Shown here in pieces: positions 10,538 to 21,700 of a stretch of DNA of 64,000 bases. The translations under genes were made by a program, and so were the position numbers. The DNA lies in the NCBI GenBank assembly GCA_958510875.1, contig OY294068.1, positions 14,423,282-14,487,281 of the forward strand, given 5' to 3'. The notes below the pieces were generated by a model. It had not been told where the DNA came from, made no database searches, and saw only the letters and a list, made by a program, of their open reading frames with translations. Each line of letters opens with the position of its first letter. Within the stretch, counting starts at the first letter, position 1. The DNA comes from Endomychus coccineus. Lineage: Eukaryota; Arthropoda; Insecta; Coleoptera; Endomychidae.

Positions 10538-11819
10538 CAGGGCCGGAACTACAATGCGGCAACCGGGAGCAATGCACAGATGCTTAGTTTTTGAGATACA
10601 GGGTGTTGAAATTGATAAAAAAATTTCGTTTTTTGCGAATATCTCCGGAACCGTTTACCGTCAGAAAACAGCTTTAGCAAGCATTTTCTACTCATATTAA
10701 GCTACGTTCTGTGTGATAAATTTTTTTTTTAGTCATAATTGGTGAAGATTTTGAAGGGGTAGTTGGTGTTTTTCTCCCCAACTTCTACGCCACTGGAAAA
10801 AGTACGGTTTTGAGACAACCATTTGAACCGCCAATGTTTTCTACACAAAAAAGGTACTCCTGGTCATAAGATCTAAAGTTGACCGTTTTCGAGAAAAATC
10901 AACTTTTATGTTGAAAAACATGGTCAATTCTTACTAATTAAACAAAATTTATTCAAACGTTAGAACAAGTAACAAAACCAAAAAATTGACCATGTTTTTC
11001 AACATAAAAATTGATTTTTCTCGAAAACGGTCAACTTTAGAGCTTATGACTAAGTACCTTTTGTGTAGAAAACATTGGCGGTTCAAATGATTGTCTCAAA
11101 ACCGTACTTTTTCCAGTGGCGTAGAAGTTGGGGAGAAAAACACCAACTACCCCTTGAAAATCTTCACCAATTATGACTAAAAGAAAAATTTGTATCACAC
11201 AGAACATAGCTTACTATGAGTAGAAAATGCTCACAAAAGCTGTTTTCTATACGATAAACGGTTACGGAGATATTCGCAAAAAACGAAATTTTTTTTTCAA
11301 TTTCAACATCCTGTATCTCAAAAACTAAGCGTCTGTGCATATACGTTATAAGGAATTTTTTTCTCAAAATCAAGTTTTCTATCGACTGTTGAAGTTCTCC
11401 GACTAAAACCTGGGACACCTTGTATATTCATGTACGTATATTATTGAAATAAGTGAGGTATCATCTATTTTGTAGGAGCTTAATTTATCTACAATGGAAT
11501 AATATTAATATTCGAATTGAGAGATCCACCGCGCTCCACGAGACAGCAGTGCTATCCGTCTAGTGTAAAAAAGTAATGCTACCAACTTTATAGATCGATT
11601 ATGAAAAATAAGCAGCGTAACTAGTGTGCTTTTCCTGCCCACTGATTGGCCCAGTCATTTATTAACAAATTAACAAATCATTTATGAATAGAAATAATAA
11701 TGCCTTGTTTCTTTTTTTTTACGAAAATTAGAAAAAATTGAGTTGACAAACTCAATAGAGAAATAGGGCCCCGAACTTAATCTTGCCCCGGGGCCCCTTT
11801 AACTCTAGTTCCGGCTCTG
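10538..11819. mobile_element. Non-autonomous hAT element with 8-bp TSD
   Basis: Terminal inverted repeats are CAGGGCCGGAACTA at the left and TAGTTCCGGCTCTG at the right (one mismatch). An exact 8-bp duplication, CTGGCGAA, flanks it at 10530-10537 and 11820-11827. TIRs starting CAG with 8-bp duplications are the hAT signature. No transposase is encoded. The interior holds a large palindrome that looks like a second element. Confidence 0.9.
10570..11427. repeat. Foldback element: two arms of about 360 bp inside the hAT
   Basis: The left arm (about 10572-10930) and right arm (about 10985-11345) are inverted copies, joined by a spacer of about 55 bases. The right arm continues to an end reading GGACACCTTGTA, typical of mariner-type TIR termini. 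Both arms carry the same runs (GACCGTTTTCGAG, GTGTTTTTCTCCCCAACTTC) with scattered mismatches. Confidence 0.8.
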
Positions 11820-11949
11820 CTGGCGAAAGATCCAATAAATGCGAAAGTATGTGGATGAGGATGCTAATTACTTTAACTTATATTTACTAATTTGTTCGTA
11901 TAGGTATATTCATAGTATGAACCAAGGCAAATCAATCAAAATTGAATCA

Positions 11950-12930
11950 GTTTCCAAAAGTTTGGTATAGATATGTTGACATTTTCGCGAATACAAATAA
12001 AGATTTTGATTTACATGGCTTCTTGCACTCGCTTAATATCCAATTTGATTCACTGAGATTCACTGTCGAAATAGAAAGCTTCCTTTCCTTGATATTAACA
12101 TTATAAAAGATGGTAATCACTTGGCTTTCGACATATACAGAAAACTCACTCAAACAAATAGGTATACCCGGCGGATTCAGCTACATCAATAGTCTTAGTT
12201 CATGAATTATTGAACGTCCATTTGAGCCAGCAAAATTATAACAACGGATTTGAGAAACTTCAGCAAATTGCGTTGGACAATGGTTACTTAAAATCTTTGA
12301 TCAATAATTTAATTTCGAAACAAAAAAGGAAATTGGAAGGTAGCCAACTAACCAAATTAGAGCCATTACCTTCAAAAGTTTCACTTATCATTATTCAGTA
12401 ATTAGGAAATTCCATAGTTTGTTTTCTAAATTTGCAATACAACCAGTATACAGATAATGTAAGAACAAGCTAAAACACCGTTTAGGCAACACCTTTGATA
12501 ACGTTTCCGATTTCGACAAAACCGGGATTTACAAAATCAATTGTGAGTCTTGGTCAAAATGCTATGTGGGTCAAACTAGAAGGAACATTTTAACTCGTTA
12601 TAAGGAACATTTTGCACATATAAAGAAAAATAATGGTGAATAATCAGCGATAGCTGAACATGTTTTAAATACAGGTAACACCATTTCTCAAGAAAGTTTT
12701 AAAACACAGTACAGACAAATTTCTAGGTAATTTAGAAGGGATGGAAATGTATAAACGGAAAAGCAATTTACTAAATTTCGATTTATCTCCAGCTGAGGGT
12801 AACCCTTTGTTTACATCATTATCCCCAAATAGCATTTAAACAGGAACATTTTGATTTATAATTTAGTTTACTCTCATGACGGCTACTTGGTAGCCGAAAG
12901 GTCCTCAGTACTTTGATAGTATTTTTCAGT
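11950..12930 (+). pseudogene. Penelope-like element family A: RT end, GIY-YIG, 3' end
   Basis: Broken frames encode the C-terminal part of a PLE reverse transcriptase (RFTVEIESF, then the IYRK-type segment), the linker helix ending near 12400, and a GIY-YIG endonuclease at about 12495-12680 (GIYKINCESW, CYVGQTRRNILTRYKEHF). GIY-YIG downstream of RT is diagnostic of Penelope-like elements. Several frameshifts and a stop after the helix show it is dead. The 3' end carries a hammerhead motif at 12869-12910. Confidence 0.8.
12869..12910 (+). ncRNA. Hammerhead ribozyme motif, PLE family A (core mutated)
   Basis: Stem I TACT pairs with AGTA. Core CTCATGA is at 12873-12879 (expected CTGATGA; G5 is C, so inactive). 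One extra C is at 12880. Stem II is GGCTAC/GTAGCC with loop TTG. Then come GAA, stem III AGG-T-CCT, C17 at 12906 and stem I again. Hammerheads in PLE terminal repeats are known; the fit here is by hand. Confidence 0.7.
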
Positions 12931-14400
12931 GAATAAGGGTGATTATTTCTTATCAATAATTAATACATGTGTGGCAAGGAAAAATAATTAATTAATTATT
13001 ACCAAAAATATATAAAAATTAAAAAACTAACCGTCAAAAGTTTAAGAAATTAACCTGTGATAACCTTGTCGCTTCAATTGTTTAGTAACTTATCGACATT
13101 CCTAACATTCGAGACATTGAAATTGACCAATTATAATTTTGGGGAAATTGCTTATTTGTTTCCTGGATTATTATCTAATTATATAGACAGTATATGAGTA
13201 AGTGTAAGATTTTAATTTAATTAATACCGCACATTATGAGATTATTAATTATTGTTTATCTACCATAAGTAAAAATCTCAAATAACCAACGTTTTATTTC
13301 ACAATAATAATGGTCTATTAATTTATTACTTACGAGTTTTGTTAACATCTTTGTGTTACAGCCGATATATTTTAACAACATTAGGCTTAATACTGATCTC
13401 ACTTACATTGACGCTTGCTACGAAGGCGATAATGTGATATCAGTCCAATAATTATAATCAGAACAAATAATATTTCAAAGAAGTAGCGATTAATATAAAC
13501 ATAATTAAAGTACGAGTATTGAACGTCAAAATATATGGCTTCTACGTATTTGCAACATACGTTTTATTTTCATAATTTTCTTCGTTATAAAAATTGATTG
13601 ACTTGACCCGCACATGGTTTTAATTATACGAAACTGATAAAATTTCTTATCTATATTCGAGACAGACAGGCATGCGACCATTTATATTGTATTTAGTTTT
13701 ATTATAGTCTGAGCAGTGTATGAACCCGCCATTATCAAACCTTGTTTTCGATGTTGTTAGTGAGATAAATAAACCCTACGTAGGATAATGTGGAAAAAAC
13801 ATAAGTGTCACGTTCCAAAACACAAATACCGCATGATGGTTCCCTAAGCAACCCAAAAATAAGATCGATTTGAGGCAGAAGCAACAATGAATATGAATAT
13901 GTTTCCCTTATTTCGAAAATACTTCATTTGAAAGGCACGATATGGAGTTGAACAGCTTCAACAGTATTTACATTCGTCTGAACAATGGTGAGTAATATGT
14001 TGGTCTTATTGAAGAGTCCAAACAGTGTATGTGCACTCCAGCATTCTGATCTTATTTGTGTCAAGATCATGTTTTGTGGTTACATTACGTAGGTAGATAC
14101 TTATCAGTGTGCAGAGTCTAAAGGCTAAACACAAGTGACGCAGAGAGCAAAGGGTTGGTGATAACGGTGAGGGAAGCGGTGAAAACAAACAAATGAATTT
14201 TAGACGTGCATAGTGGATTCTACCATAACCTACTAGAGGGTTAGAGGCCATGACACTACACTCTACTATTCGAAGCGCGTTGGATTAAAATTTTATACGG
14301 CTTTGAATAACATTTAAGATTACATTCATTAATGGATATTTTGTGTTGCTTTAATTACTGTACATTTGAGATCACCAGTTATTCTCAAATAAAGTTAAAG
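12931..14400. other. No gene recognised
   Basis: AT-rich sequence without a supported exon. Around 14110-14250 there is a slightly GC-richer, repeat-like block with no assignable family. Confidence 0.35.
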
Positions 14401-14850
14401 CATTCGCTTCATTTTTGGACCAATAAACTTTGCCTTTAGATTTTGGCGGTCGCACCCCTTCTTTTTGCTAGAACGTTGTTAGTAACCCCATTTTCTATCT
14501 CGCTGAGTTTTTAACCGAATTCCTTTACATACAGGGGTTTTGTGGGGGTTCAGCGATGTAGCTGTCACACGGATAGCTTTCTCATATTTAAAAACTTATG
14601 CAAAATGTTCCGTACCCATTCGGTGGAGATGCCCATAGCATAGCCTCAGCAATCTTGTGCACTTTAACATGCCGATCCTCCAATATCATAGCATAGATTT
14701 TATAGACGATTTGTGACGTATCCCCTATTGGACGACCATAACCTTCGTCGTCCTTTGTGGTAATACTACCACAACAAAAACCAGTAAACTACATAATCTT
14801 TAACAAGTGATCTTTTGGTTTGTGTAATGTTTTTTCCACGCAAGAAATAA
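14400..14850 (-). pseudogene. mariner transposase remnant (N-terminal HTH region)
   Basis: On the minus strand, 14620-14770 encodes DDEGYGRPI followed by MILEDRHVKVHKIAEA, then, after a one-base frameshift, GISTEWVRNILHKFL and MRKLSV. This is the paired helix-turn-helix and linker of a DD34D mariner transposase. The catalytic half is absent and no TIRs were found. Confidence 0.75.
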
Positions 14851-14869
14851 TGTTTAATCAAGACGTGAA

Positions 14870-15770
14870 ATTCACTTTTTTCCCATGTTTACAAAAATCT
14901 TCAAGGCTGCTTGCTTTCGATGGGTGTCTAAACAGAACTGAATGACATCAGTCTGAAAATTTGAAAGCGTTCTAGTTAAAGATGGTACATCACAAATGTC
15001 ACATGGGATTTTCGATTGTGGCGTCATCTGTTTTATTTTTAATAAACTTTTCACTTGGCCCTCGTATAGCGAGATATACTCGGCCAAGGGGCGCGTTCAA
15101 CGATTTTGAGTTCTTTGCTTTCATCGTTATTAATAATAATCATATTTGATCAACTAGATGCATTTCAAAAAACTATGGGATGTTGTTTCTATTGAATGAA
15201 ATCTACATAACAAATTGTAGTCTGTTTTCTTATTATTTAGTAAATGCAAGAGAAGTGTTTTCTATTAGTAATTTAGGGAACTCGATTCAATGTTTTGGCC
15301 ATTCTTTTTTAAGCGCTTTTCTCTCTGCTTCGCGTTTACCTCAGAACAGCGTTTATCTTCTTTACCACGAATAGAGGGGTTCGTCCTGTTTCACCAATGT
15401 AGGTCATGGTAACGAAGAAACGCGGTATGCTAGAAATATTCCTTGAAGGACCAGTTTTCACTCCTTATGCACCACCAGTGTAAAAGAGGGTGATGCAATG
15501 TTCCAATTATTATGGATATTGCCATGTCTTAAGTCGTGAAAGCGGTTTCAAAGCATATCACAATAAACGTAAAGTTTATGACCCATAACATATTATTTTG
15601 TAACACTACCGCTTGTGAATCGCTACGTAAATAATATCAGTGATTAAAGCTTCCTGGAATAATCAGATAATTAGTTAAGCGGTCGATTATAAAATCGTTT
15701 AACGTATTAATTAATGCATCATAATTAGTTAAGAGTTTAAGGTTGGCTCATTGCCACGGGAAGTTTTAAA
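14870..15770. other. No gene recognised; possible decayed repeat
   Basis: A short minus-strand frame at 14872-15087 (71 codons) resembles no family I know and has no splice context. The plus-strand text near 15380-15410 faintly resembles the antisense of a PLE endonuclease. Neither call is secure. Confidence 0.3.
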
Positions 15771-16312
15771 ATAATGGTATGTAAAACTTATGTCATCTAA
15801 TACATTATCATAAGAATGTGTATTTTTATCAACAACAAAATTGAAATCCTGTCAGTTGAATTGAATTTAATATTAATCGATTCATTTATTGTCAGACTGT
15901 ACTGGTATATAATTTGCAAACAGACATCTTTCTTCGATGAAGATCGAGTAAAAGAATTAAATGTGAGAAATTGCAAAGTAAATTGCTTATAGAAGGCTTG
16001 TAAAAAATATTGAGATCTTGGAAATCGGGCTAAGTTGAAAAAAAAACTACTTTGCTTAATTTTGGTCGATGAATTGAAAATAAGAAGTAGGGGAATGTTT
16101 CAAAGATTTTATCAGTCAAAAAATATTCTATTGATACAGAAAAAACTTCTTTATATTCCAGCATAAAACAACACATTCGAGTTATTTATTATTTTATTAC
16201 CAAACTTGTCCTATAAATAAATTCGAAACTTCTAAGCAGTTTTGATTAGGGACTCAAGTGATGTCAGATCTGCATTCTACAAGTTTTTATGTATCACAAT
16301 TATTTGTTTCAG

Positions 16313-16645
16313 GTTTATGTGAAATTTTTGGTGCTCAGCTATATTTGCTTATGGAATCTAACTTTTTCATACTCCCTTTTCAACATTCATGAAAATCATG
16401 GATCAATTATAGAGAATACGTTTTGGAACAAATCTCGTGGAGTGCACGGTACCGATAAACAAGCCGAACAAGGCACTATTTCAATCAAATCGAAGAACTT
16501 CGAAGACGAATCCGAAGAAACCATAATGGACGTGATAGATGATTCGAAAAGAAATCCAAGCACATCTACTTTGGTTAACGATATAGATCGACCAGAAAAT
16601 GTGAAGATAAATATTGATGACAAAGTTTGGGAAATTTATCCATGA
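16313..16645 (+). CDS. Exon of a small secreted protein
   Basis: A TTTGTTTCAG acceptor at 16303-16312 opens a frame of 110 codons to a TGA at 16645. The exon starts VYVKFLVLSYICLW, a hydrophobic signal-peptide-like stretch. An acidic, Ser/Thr-rich mature part of about 85 residues follows, with no cysteines. An upstream exon must supply the Met. A candidate is the ATG at about 15774, which is directly followed by a GTATGT donor and would give MVYVKFL in frame. A TATATAA box at about 15906 does not fit that candidate, so the true first exon is unresolved. Function unknown. Confidence 0.45.
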   Translation, partial: VYVKFLVLSYICLWNLTFSYSLFNIHENHGSIIENTFWNKSRGVHGTDKQAEQGTISIKSKNFEDESEETIMDVIDDSKRNPSTSTLVNDIDRPENVKINIDDKVWEIYP

Positions 16646-17326
16646 GTCGCTAAGAAATTACTTTTGTCCTGTGATATCCTTGGAACTTCACCGAGGTGAA
16701 GTCAGGTGCTCAAATGGCATCGGTGAGCAACAAACAACATTAAAATGACTTAAAAATGGTATAAGACCTTTTTCCTGTTGCGTTCAACTTCACACGTCAC
16801 AATAACAGGTTGTTGTCCTGCGAGACTGTAGTTGTGCTTTTGTTCTGAGAATATACTAAATCCTGTGATTTTAAATTGTAGCACTGTTTATGTTTCAAAA
16901 TGTGACAAATTCTGTTGTTCTGTAAATTTATCTAGTACTGCTTTGGTTTCGAGAATGCATTGCTTTAGGTTTGTAGTAATTCTTTTTTTTTCGGAAATGA
17001 TCGAGTTATAATTATGTTTTATAAAAGTGGACCTTCATTGCTTTTGTTGAAATATTTAATGAAAATCTGGTATTATTAAGCGTCTCAAAAGACACCGAGA
17101 GTCTGCACTGAAGGCGAGGCATCCTCATGTTTGCATTTCAGATCAATTTTCAAATATCTTAAATTCTATTTGAAAGCAATGTTCCAAAAGAGGTACTTCC
17201 AGACATACCATTTGGTTTAAGAAAACATCTCGGAGGAGATGTATAATTCACAAAAGTGCCTCAGAAATATTCTGAAAACTAAATTGATGTAAGAATCGAG
17301 CTTTGTCAGATAACAATGATAGGGTC

Positions 17327-17768
17327 TTTCTAGACTATATCGATCGGTAACATTACAAACTATTAGTTCTAGACAGCCGTTTCACTCTTCCCATAGAGAT
17401 CATCAACTAGAAGCAAATGAATGCATTGATACTTTATATTTGTATCTAGATTGTTACATAGGTCCAGTTTGGTACCGCCATCTGTCGTTCAAGTAGCTTA
17501 ACATTCCCCGTAACTTTGAAATTTCGAGAAATCTATTAGTCAATGTGGTACATTGTTTGATTTCTTAGAGTGGGACATCTAGTCAAAGATAGCGATAAAT
17601 AATTTGGTCTTTTTACCACGCTCTATGTAGGTTACGTGCACCTTCAACAAAATGGTCGGTCAGTAACGTTATAAACTTTCTCGTTCTACTGTTGAGCTCT
17701 ATTAGAAAAGCGAAACAGCTGTCTAGAACTATTAGTTTGTAATGCTACTGATCGATCTAGACTAGAAA
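17327..17768. mobile_element. MITE with TIRs of about 60 bp
   Basis: The left end TTTCTAGACTATATCGATCG is matched in inverse by CGATCTAGACTAGAAA at the right end. The inversion extends inward through ATTAGTTCTAGACAGC. There is no coding capacity. A direct repeat AACTAAATTGATGTA occurs outside both ends (17278 and about 17780). Confidence 0.7.
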
Positions 17769-18714
17769 TAACTTATCATAACTAAATTGATGTACGTATT
17801 TTTCAAATAAAAGTTTCCATTATTTCCTGGTGAATTTTTTCTAGTTTACATTAATTTTCCAAGAACAATCAGCGCTACCGAATTAGTTTGCGACCGCTTC
17901 TCCAGGAATAGTAAGAAGATCAAAATACGTGAATGTGAGCATTATACCAGCGCACCAGGGGCCCAAAAAGTTTCCATGTTTACTAAATAATCTCATGCTA
18001 AGGTTTCTTTTCCAGAGGAGTAGTTGAAGTTTGATGAGATTTATTTTGTATGTTTTCTTACTTAAAGAAATCGCATTATGTCACTCTAGCTCGTATCCAA
18101 CATAAAACTTCACATAATGGAATTGAGCCCATCATTTTGATACCGCAACTTGTATTACTTTATTTGAAGAGTTGTGTTAAGAAACAAATATTGTTTATTT
18201 CAATCGTTGTAATAAAAATGCTGATAAGAATGATGACAAACATTTATTCTAATCTATTTTTCTACATATGAGAATATTTATGCACAACTGGCTTTTGAAG
18301 TTATGTTAATCAAAAATAAATATCTACTTGTTATTGGAAGTATTCGATCAAATCCTGTTTTGCCAACTGTACATACCAATTTCCCAATTCTTTAAACCAT
18401 CCCTTACCACTCGTGTGGTATAAACATTACAGTTTACAAAATAATACTTTTTCATCAAGTACTTCCAAATATTTACTGAGCTAGTAAATCACTGCACACT
18501 CATACTATCGATCAAACATGATTATGATTAGGTGATTGAAATAATGTCCATATAGTTAAATTAGATAATGAAAAATGATGATTGCTTCCACATTCACGTG
18601 ATTGTTCAAATAAAATACACGATTAGAAGCGTTCAAAACCATTAGAAACATGAAAGTAAATTTTGAATTTTGAACTACCATATCGACTGCAAATGAAGTT
18701 ATTTTAATCATCAA

Positions 18715-21700
18715 TTACCAATAACCTCGGCTACCCCAACCGCTATAACCACTTCCTAATCCCCATCCCCAACCACCATATCCTCTACCGTATCCACCGT
18801 AACTTCCATATCCTCCGTAATTGCCCCAACCTCTTCTCCATCCGCCACCATAGCCCCCGTAGTACGGTCTTCTGTAATAACCTCCAAAGCCACCCCAGAA
18901 AGTATTGGCAGTATCCAAATCTGATTTACTGGAATCAGCAGCGTTTGCTTCTAAGTTCTGCTCATCTACACGTTCTTCGGTTAGGGACGTTTCTTTGACA
19001 ACTGGCCTCGGTTGGTCTAGCAGTTTTACATCGTCAACTGTTACTTGTTGAGCTTCTTTCAGATCTTCCACGGGCAAACTTAATGTGGGGTGGAACAGGC
19101 ATATCCCCAGGATCGCTAGTAATAGCTGGAATGAAAATAAAATTTATACATTGAAATAGTTAAGTTTTTTAAATGTAAGAATGTTGGCCGAGGCCGAAAA
19201 TTCTCTCGAATGTGCCATTTAAACATGTAGTTTACAAACGAAATATAAACAGCATTTGATTTACAACAGTGAATTTGGATGAATACCGACTAAAATTGAC
19301 ATAAATAATAGTTAAATAATTCTATATGAATTCTTGAGAAATAGGTCACACTAACACACATGCTTATTATTTTCGCCTTTACGTTGAATTGTCCTTCAAG
19401 TTAAATTGTCTTTATGTTAAATTGTTCCACCCAGAGGACCATCTCAAATATTCAAAAATTGTTCGTAATACACTGGAAATGAATGGCTACCCAAAAACAT
19501 TTTTCAATCCCATCATTAAAGAAAGAATAAACAAAATCTATAGTGGAACGTCATGAATAAATAACATTAACGGTAATACAGATAATTTTATAACATTACC
19601 ATACATTCCGGAGATCTCAGAGAAAATTAAGAAATGTTTAAAGAAGTATGATATAAATGGTGCGCATAAACCTACTAACTGTGTTGAGAAATATTTTTCA
19701 AATCTAAAACCGTTAATACCTAAAGATAAACAAGCCCACACAGTATACATATAATATTGTTTAGTTTTCGGTGGGACTTATACAGAAATCTCTAAATAAT
19801 ATTTACAAGATAGAATGTATGGTCATAAGTATAGTACAAGAAACAAAAACTTCCACCACCCTTGCTAAACACTGTTTTGATTATAACATCAATTTGATTA
19901 CAAAAATGGTAATTTTTCAACTAAGGAAACCAATTATTATGAAAGATATATTCTGGAGATGATTCTCATAAGACGTGACTCCAAGTGTGTAAATCATAGA
20001 ACAGACATTTAATCATTAAGTCAGATGCACGTGAGGCGCATGTATTTATAACGATCAAAACTATGTTCTGGGGAACGTATTGAAGTGTACCTATTTCAAG
20101 TATGATTCGTCTGACTACGATTATCTTCGCCATAAACGCTTATACCGTCTGTTTGGGGCACAAAGCATCGTATCTCCAGTAAACGTCTTGTACAGTGTGT
20201 GAATTCAATTATAAGACGTGAAATCTGAAGTGAGCCTTTGAATTAGCGTTACGAGGCCATGATGAGACATTGACGTCGGGAAATCCAGGGGCTTATGTAG
20301 GCTTAATCAACTTTACAGCTGAATTAGACGCTATGCTTGCAATACATATGAAAGATTCGGGTTCACAGGTATTTAAAGGCGTCTCAAAAACTATTCAGAA
20401 CAAATTGCTAGATGTAATGTTGCAAATTTACAAGCAGGAAATATTACAAGAAATTAAATCTGCAAATTTCATTGCTTTGGAGGCCGATGAAACAACAGAC
20501 ACCTCTAATCATCAGTAAATGGTTGTTATAATTCGATACGTGTTTATCGGACAAATTTTTAAACGTTTTTTGTCTTTTCTTAAGCCGGATGGACATCATG
20601 CTGATGTATTAGCAAAAACATTGCGGAATGAATTGCAATCTATTTTAAATTGTCTTTCTGGGTCTGATAACAATAAAACTAATCGTTCAAAGTTACGATG
20701 GGACGTCCGTGATGAGTGGTAAGACAAATGGTGTCCAAACCATTATCAAAAAGCAATTGAACACTTCCAACAGCAAATTATTTGAATTAGAAATTCTACT
20801 GACAATGACAATCAAGAACGCAATAATGAAGAATCTGCTAGTCCAAAAACGACAGCTGGAGGTAACAGAGCTATTATTGCAAAGGAAGTATGTGACACTA
20901 TTTTAACCTAAATTAGCGATCGATTTGATTTTAGGGATCACTCAAGTGCAGCAAAATTATTTGATTCTCAAAATTTAAAAAACTTATAGACATGCATTTC
21001 CACAAAAACATTTGGAGGAAACTGTATTCTATGTTGGACAGTGTAAAATTAAAAAGTGAACTTTCAGCAATTTATGAGCGCAATGACATGTGTGACGTAG
21101 GTGGTATTTTGCAACTTTTAGTGTTCATAACAGACAACAACCTAGAAAAGGTTTTGACGGAAACATACAAACTGTCGGATATTATTTGTACAACGCCCAT
21201 GTCGACAGCAAAATGTGAACCCAATGTCAGAAGATCGACTAAACGCATTGGCGGTCCTATCAATATAAAAGAAGTTCGTCCATTCTATCCCAGGTTTTGA
21301 CAACAAAGTCATAGACGTTTTTTCCAGCATGAAAAATAGGAGAATGGATTTTATGTACAAAAAATTGGTAATTTTTTTCTTGTGCACACCCTCTTATTAA
21401 CTCACGAGCCGCCATTGGTCAATATTTTTATATTTTATTAGAATATTAAACTTATGGTAAAAAGAGTACCTATAGTAGGCAACTCGCATAAAATAGCAAT
21501 TTTGCACTCGTTTTGTGTTACTTCGAATGAACTGGCACTGGCTAGAGTAAGACGTTAGGTAGGAACTTGAACTTGAAATGTCGCTGCTTTATGAAATGCG
21601 TAGGCCTATCTTAACGATCGACCTGCGACATAAAAACTGAACTATGTAGCATGTTTGAGTAGGGCTACCGACCAATTTTTTAAGACAATCTTGATAATAT

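Noticed and set aside
14006..14251. Minus-strand frame of 81 codons
   Set aside because: Lies in a repeat-like block, Ser/Leu-rich without domain or splice signals.
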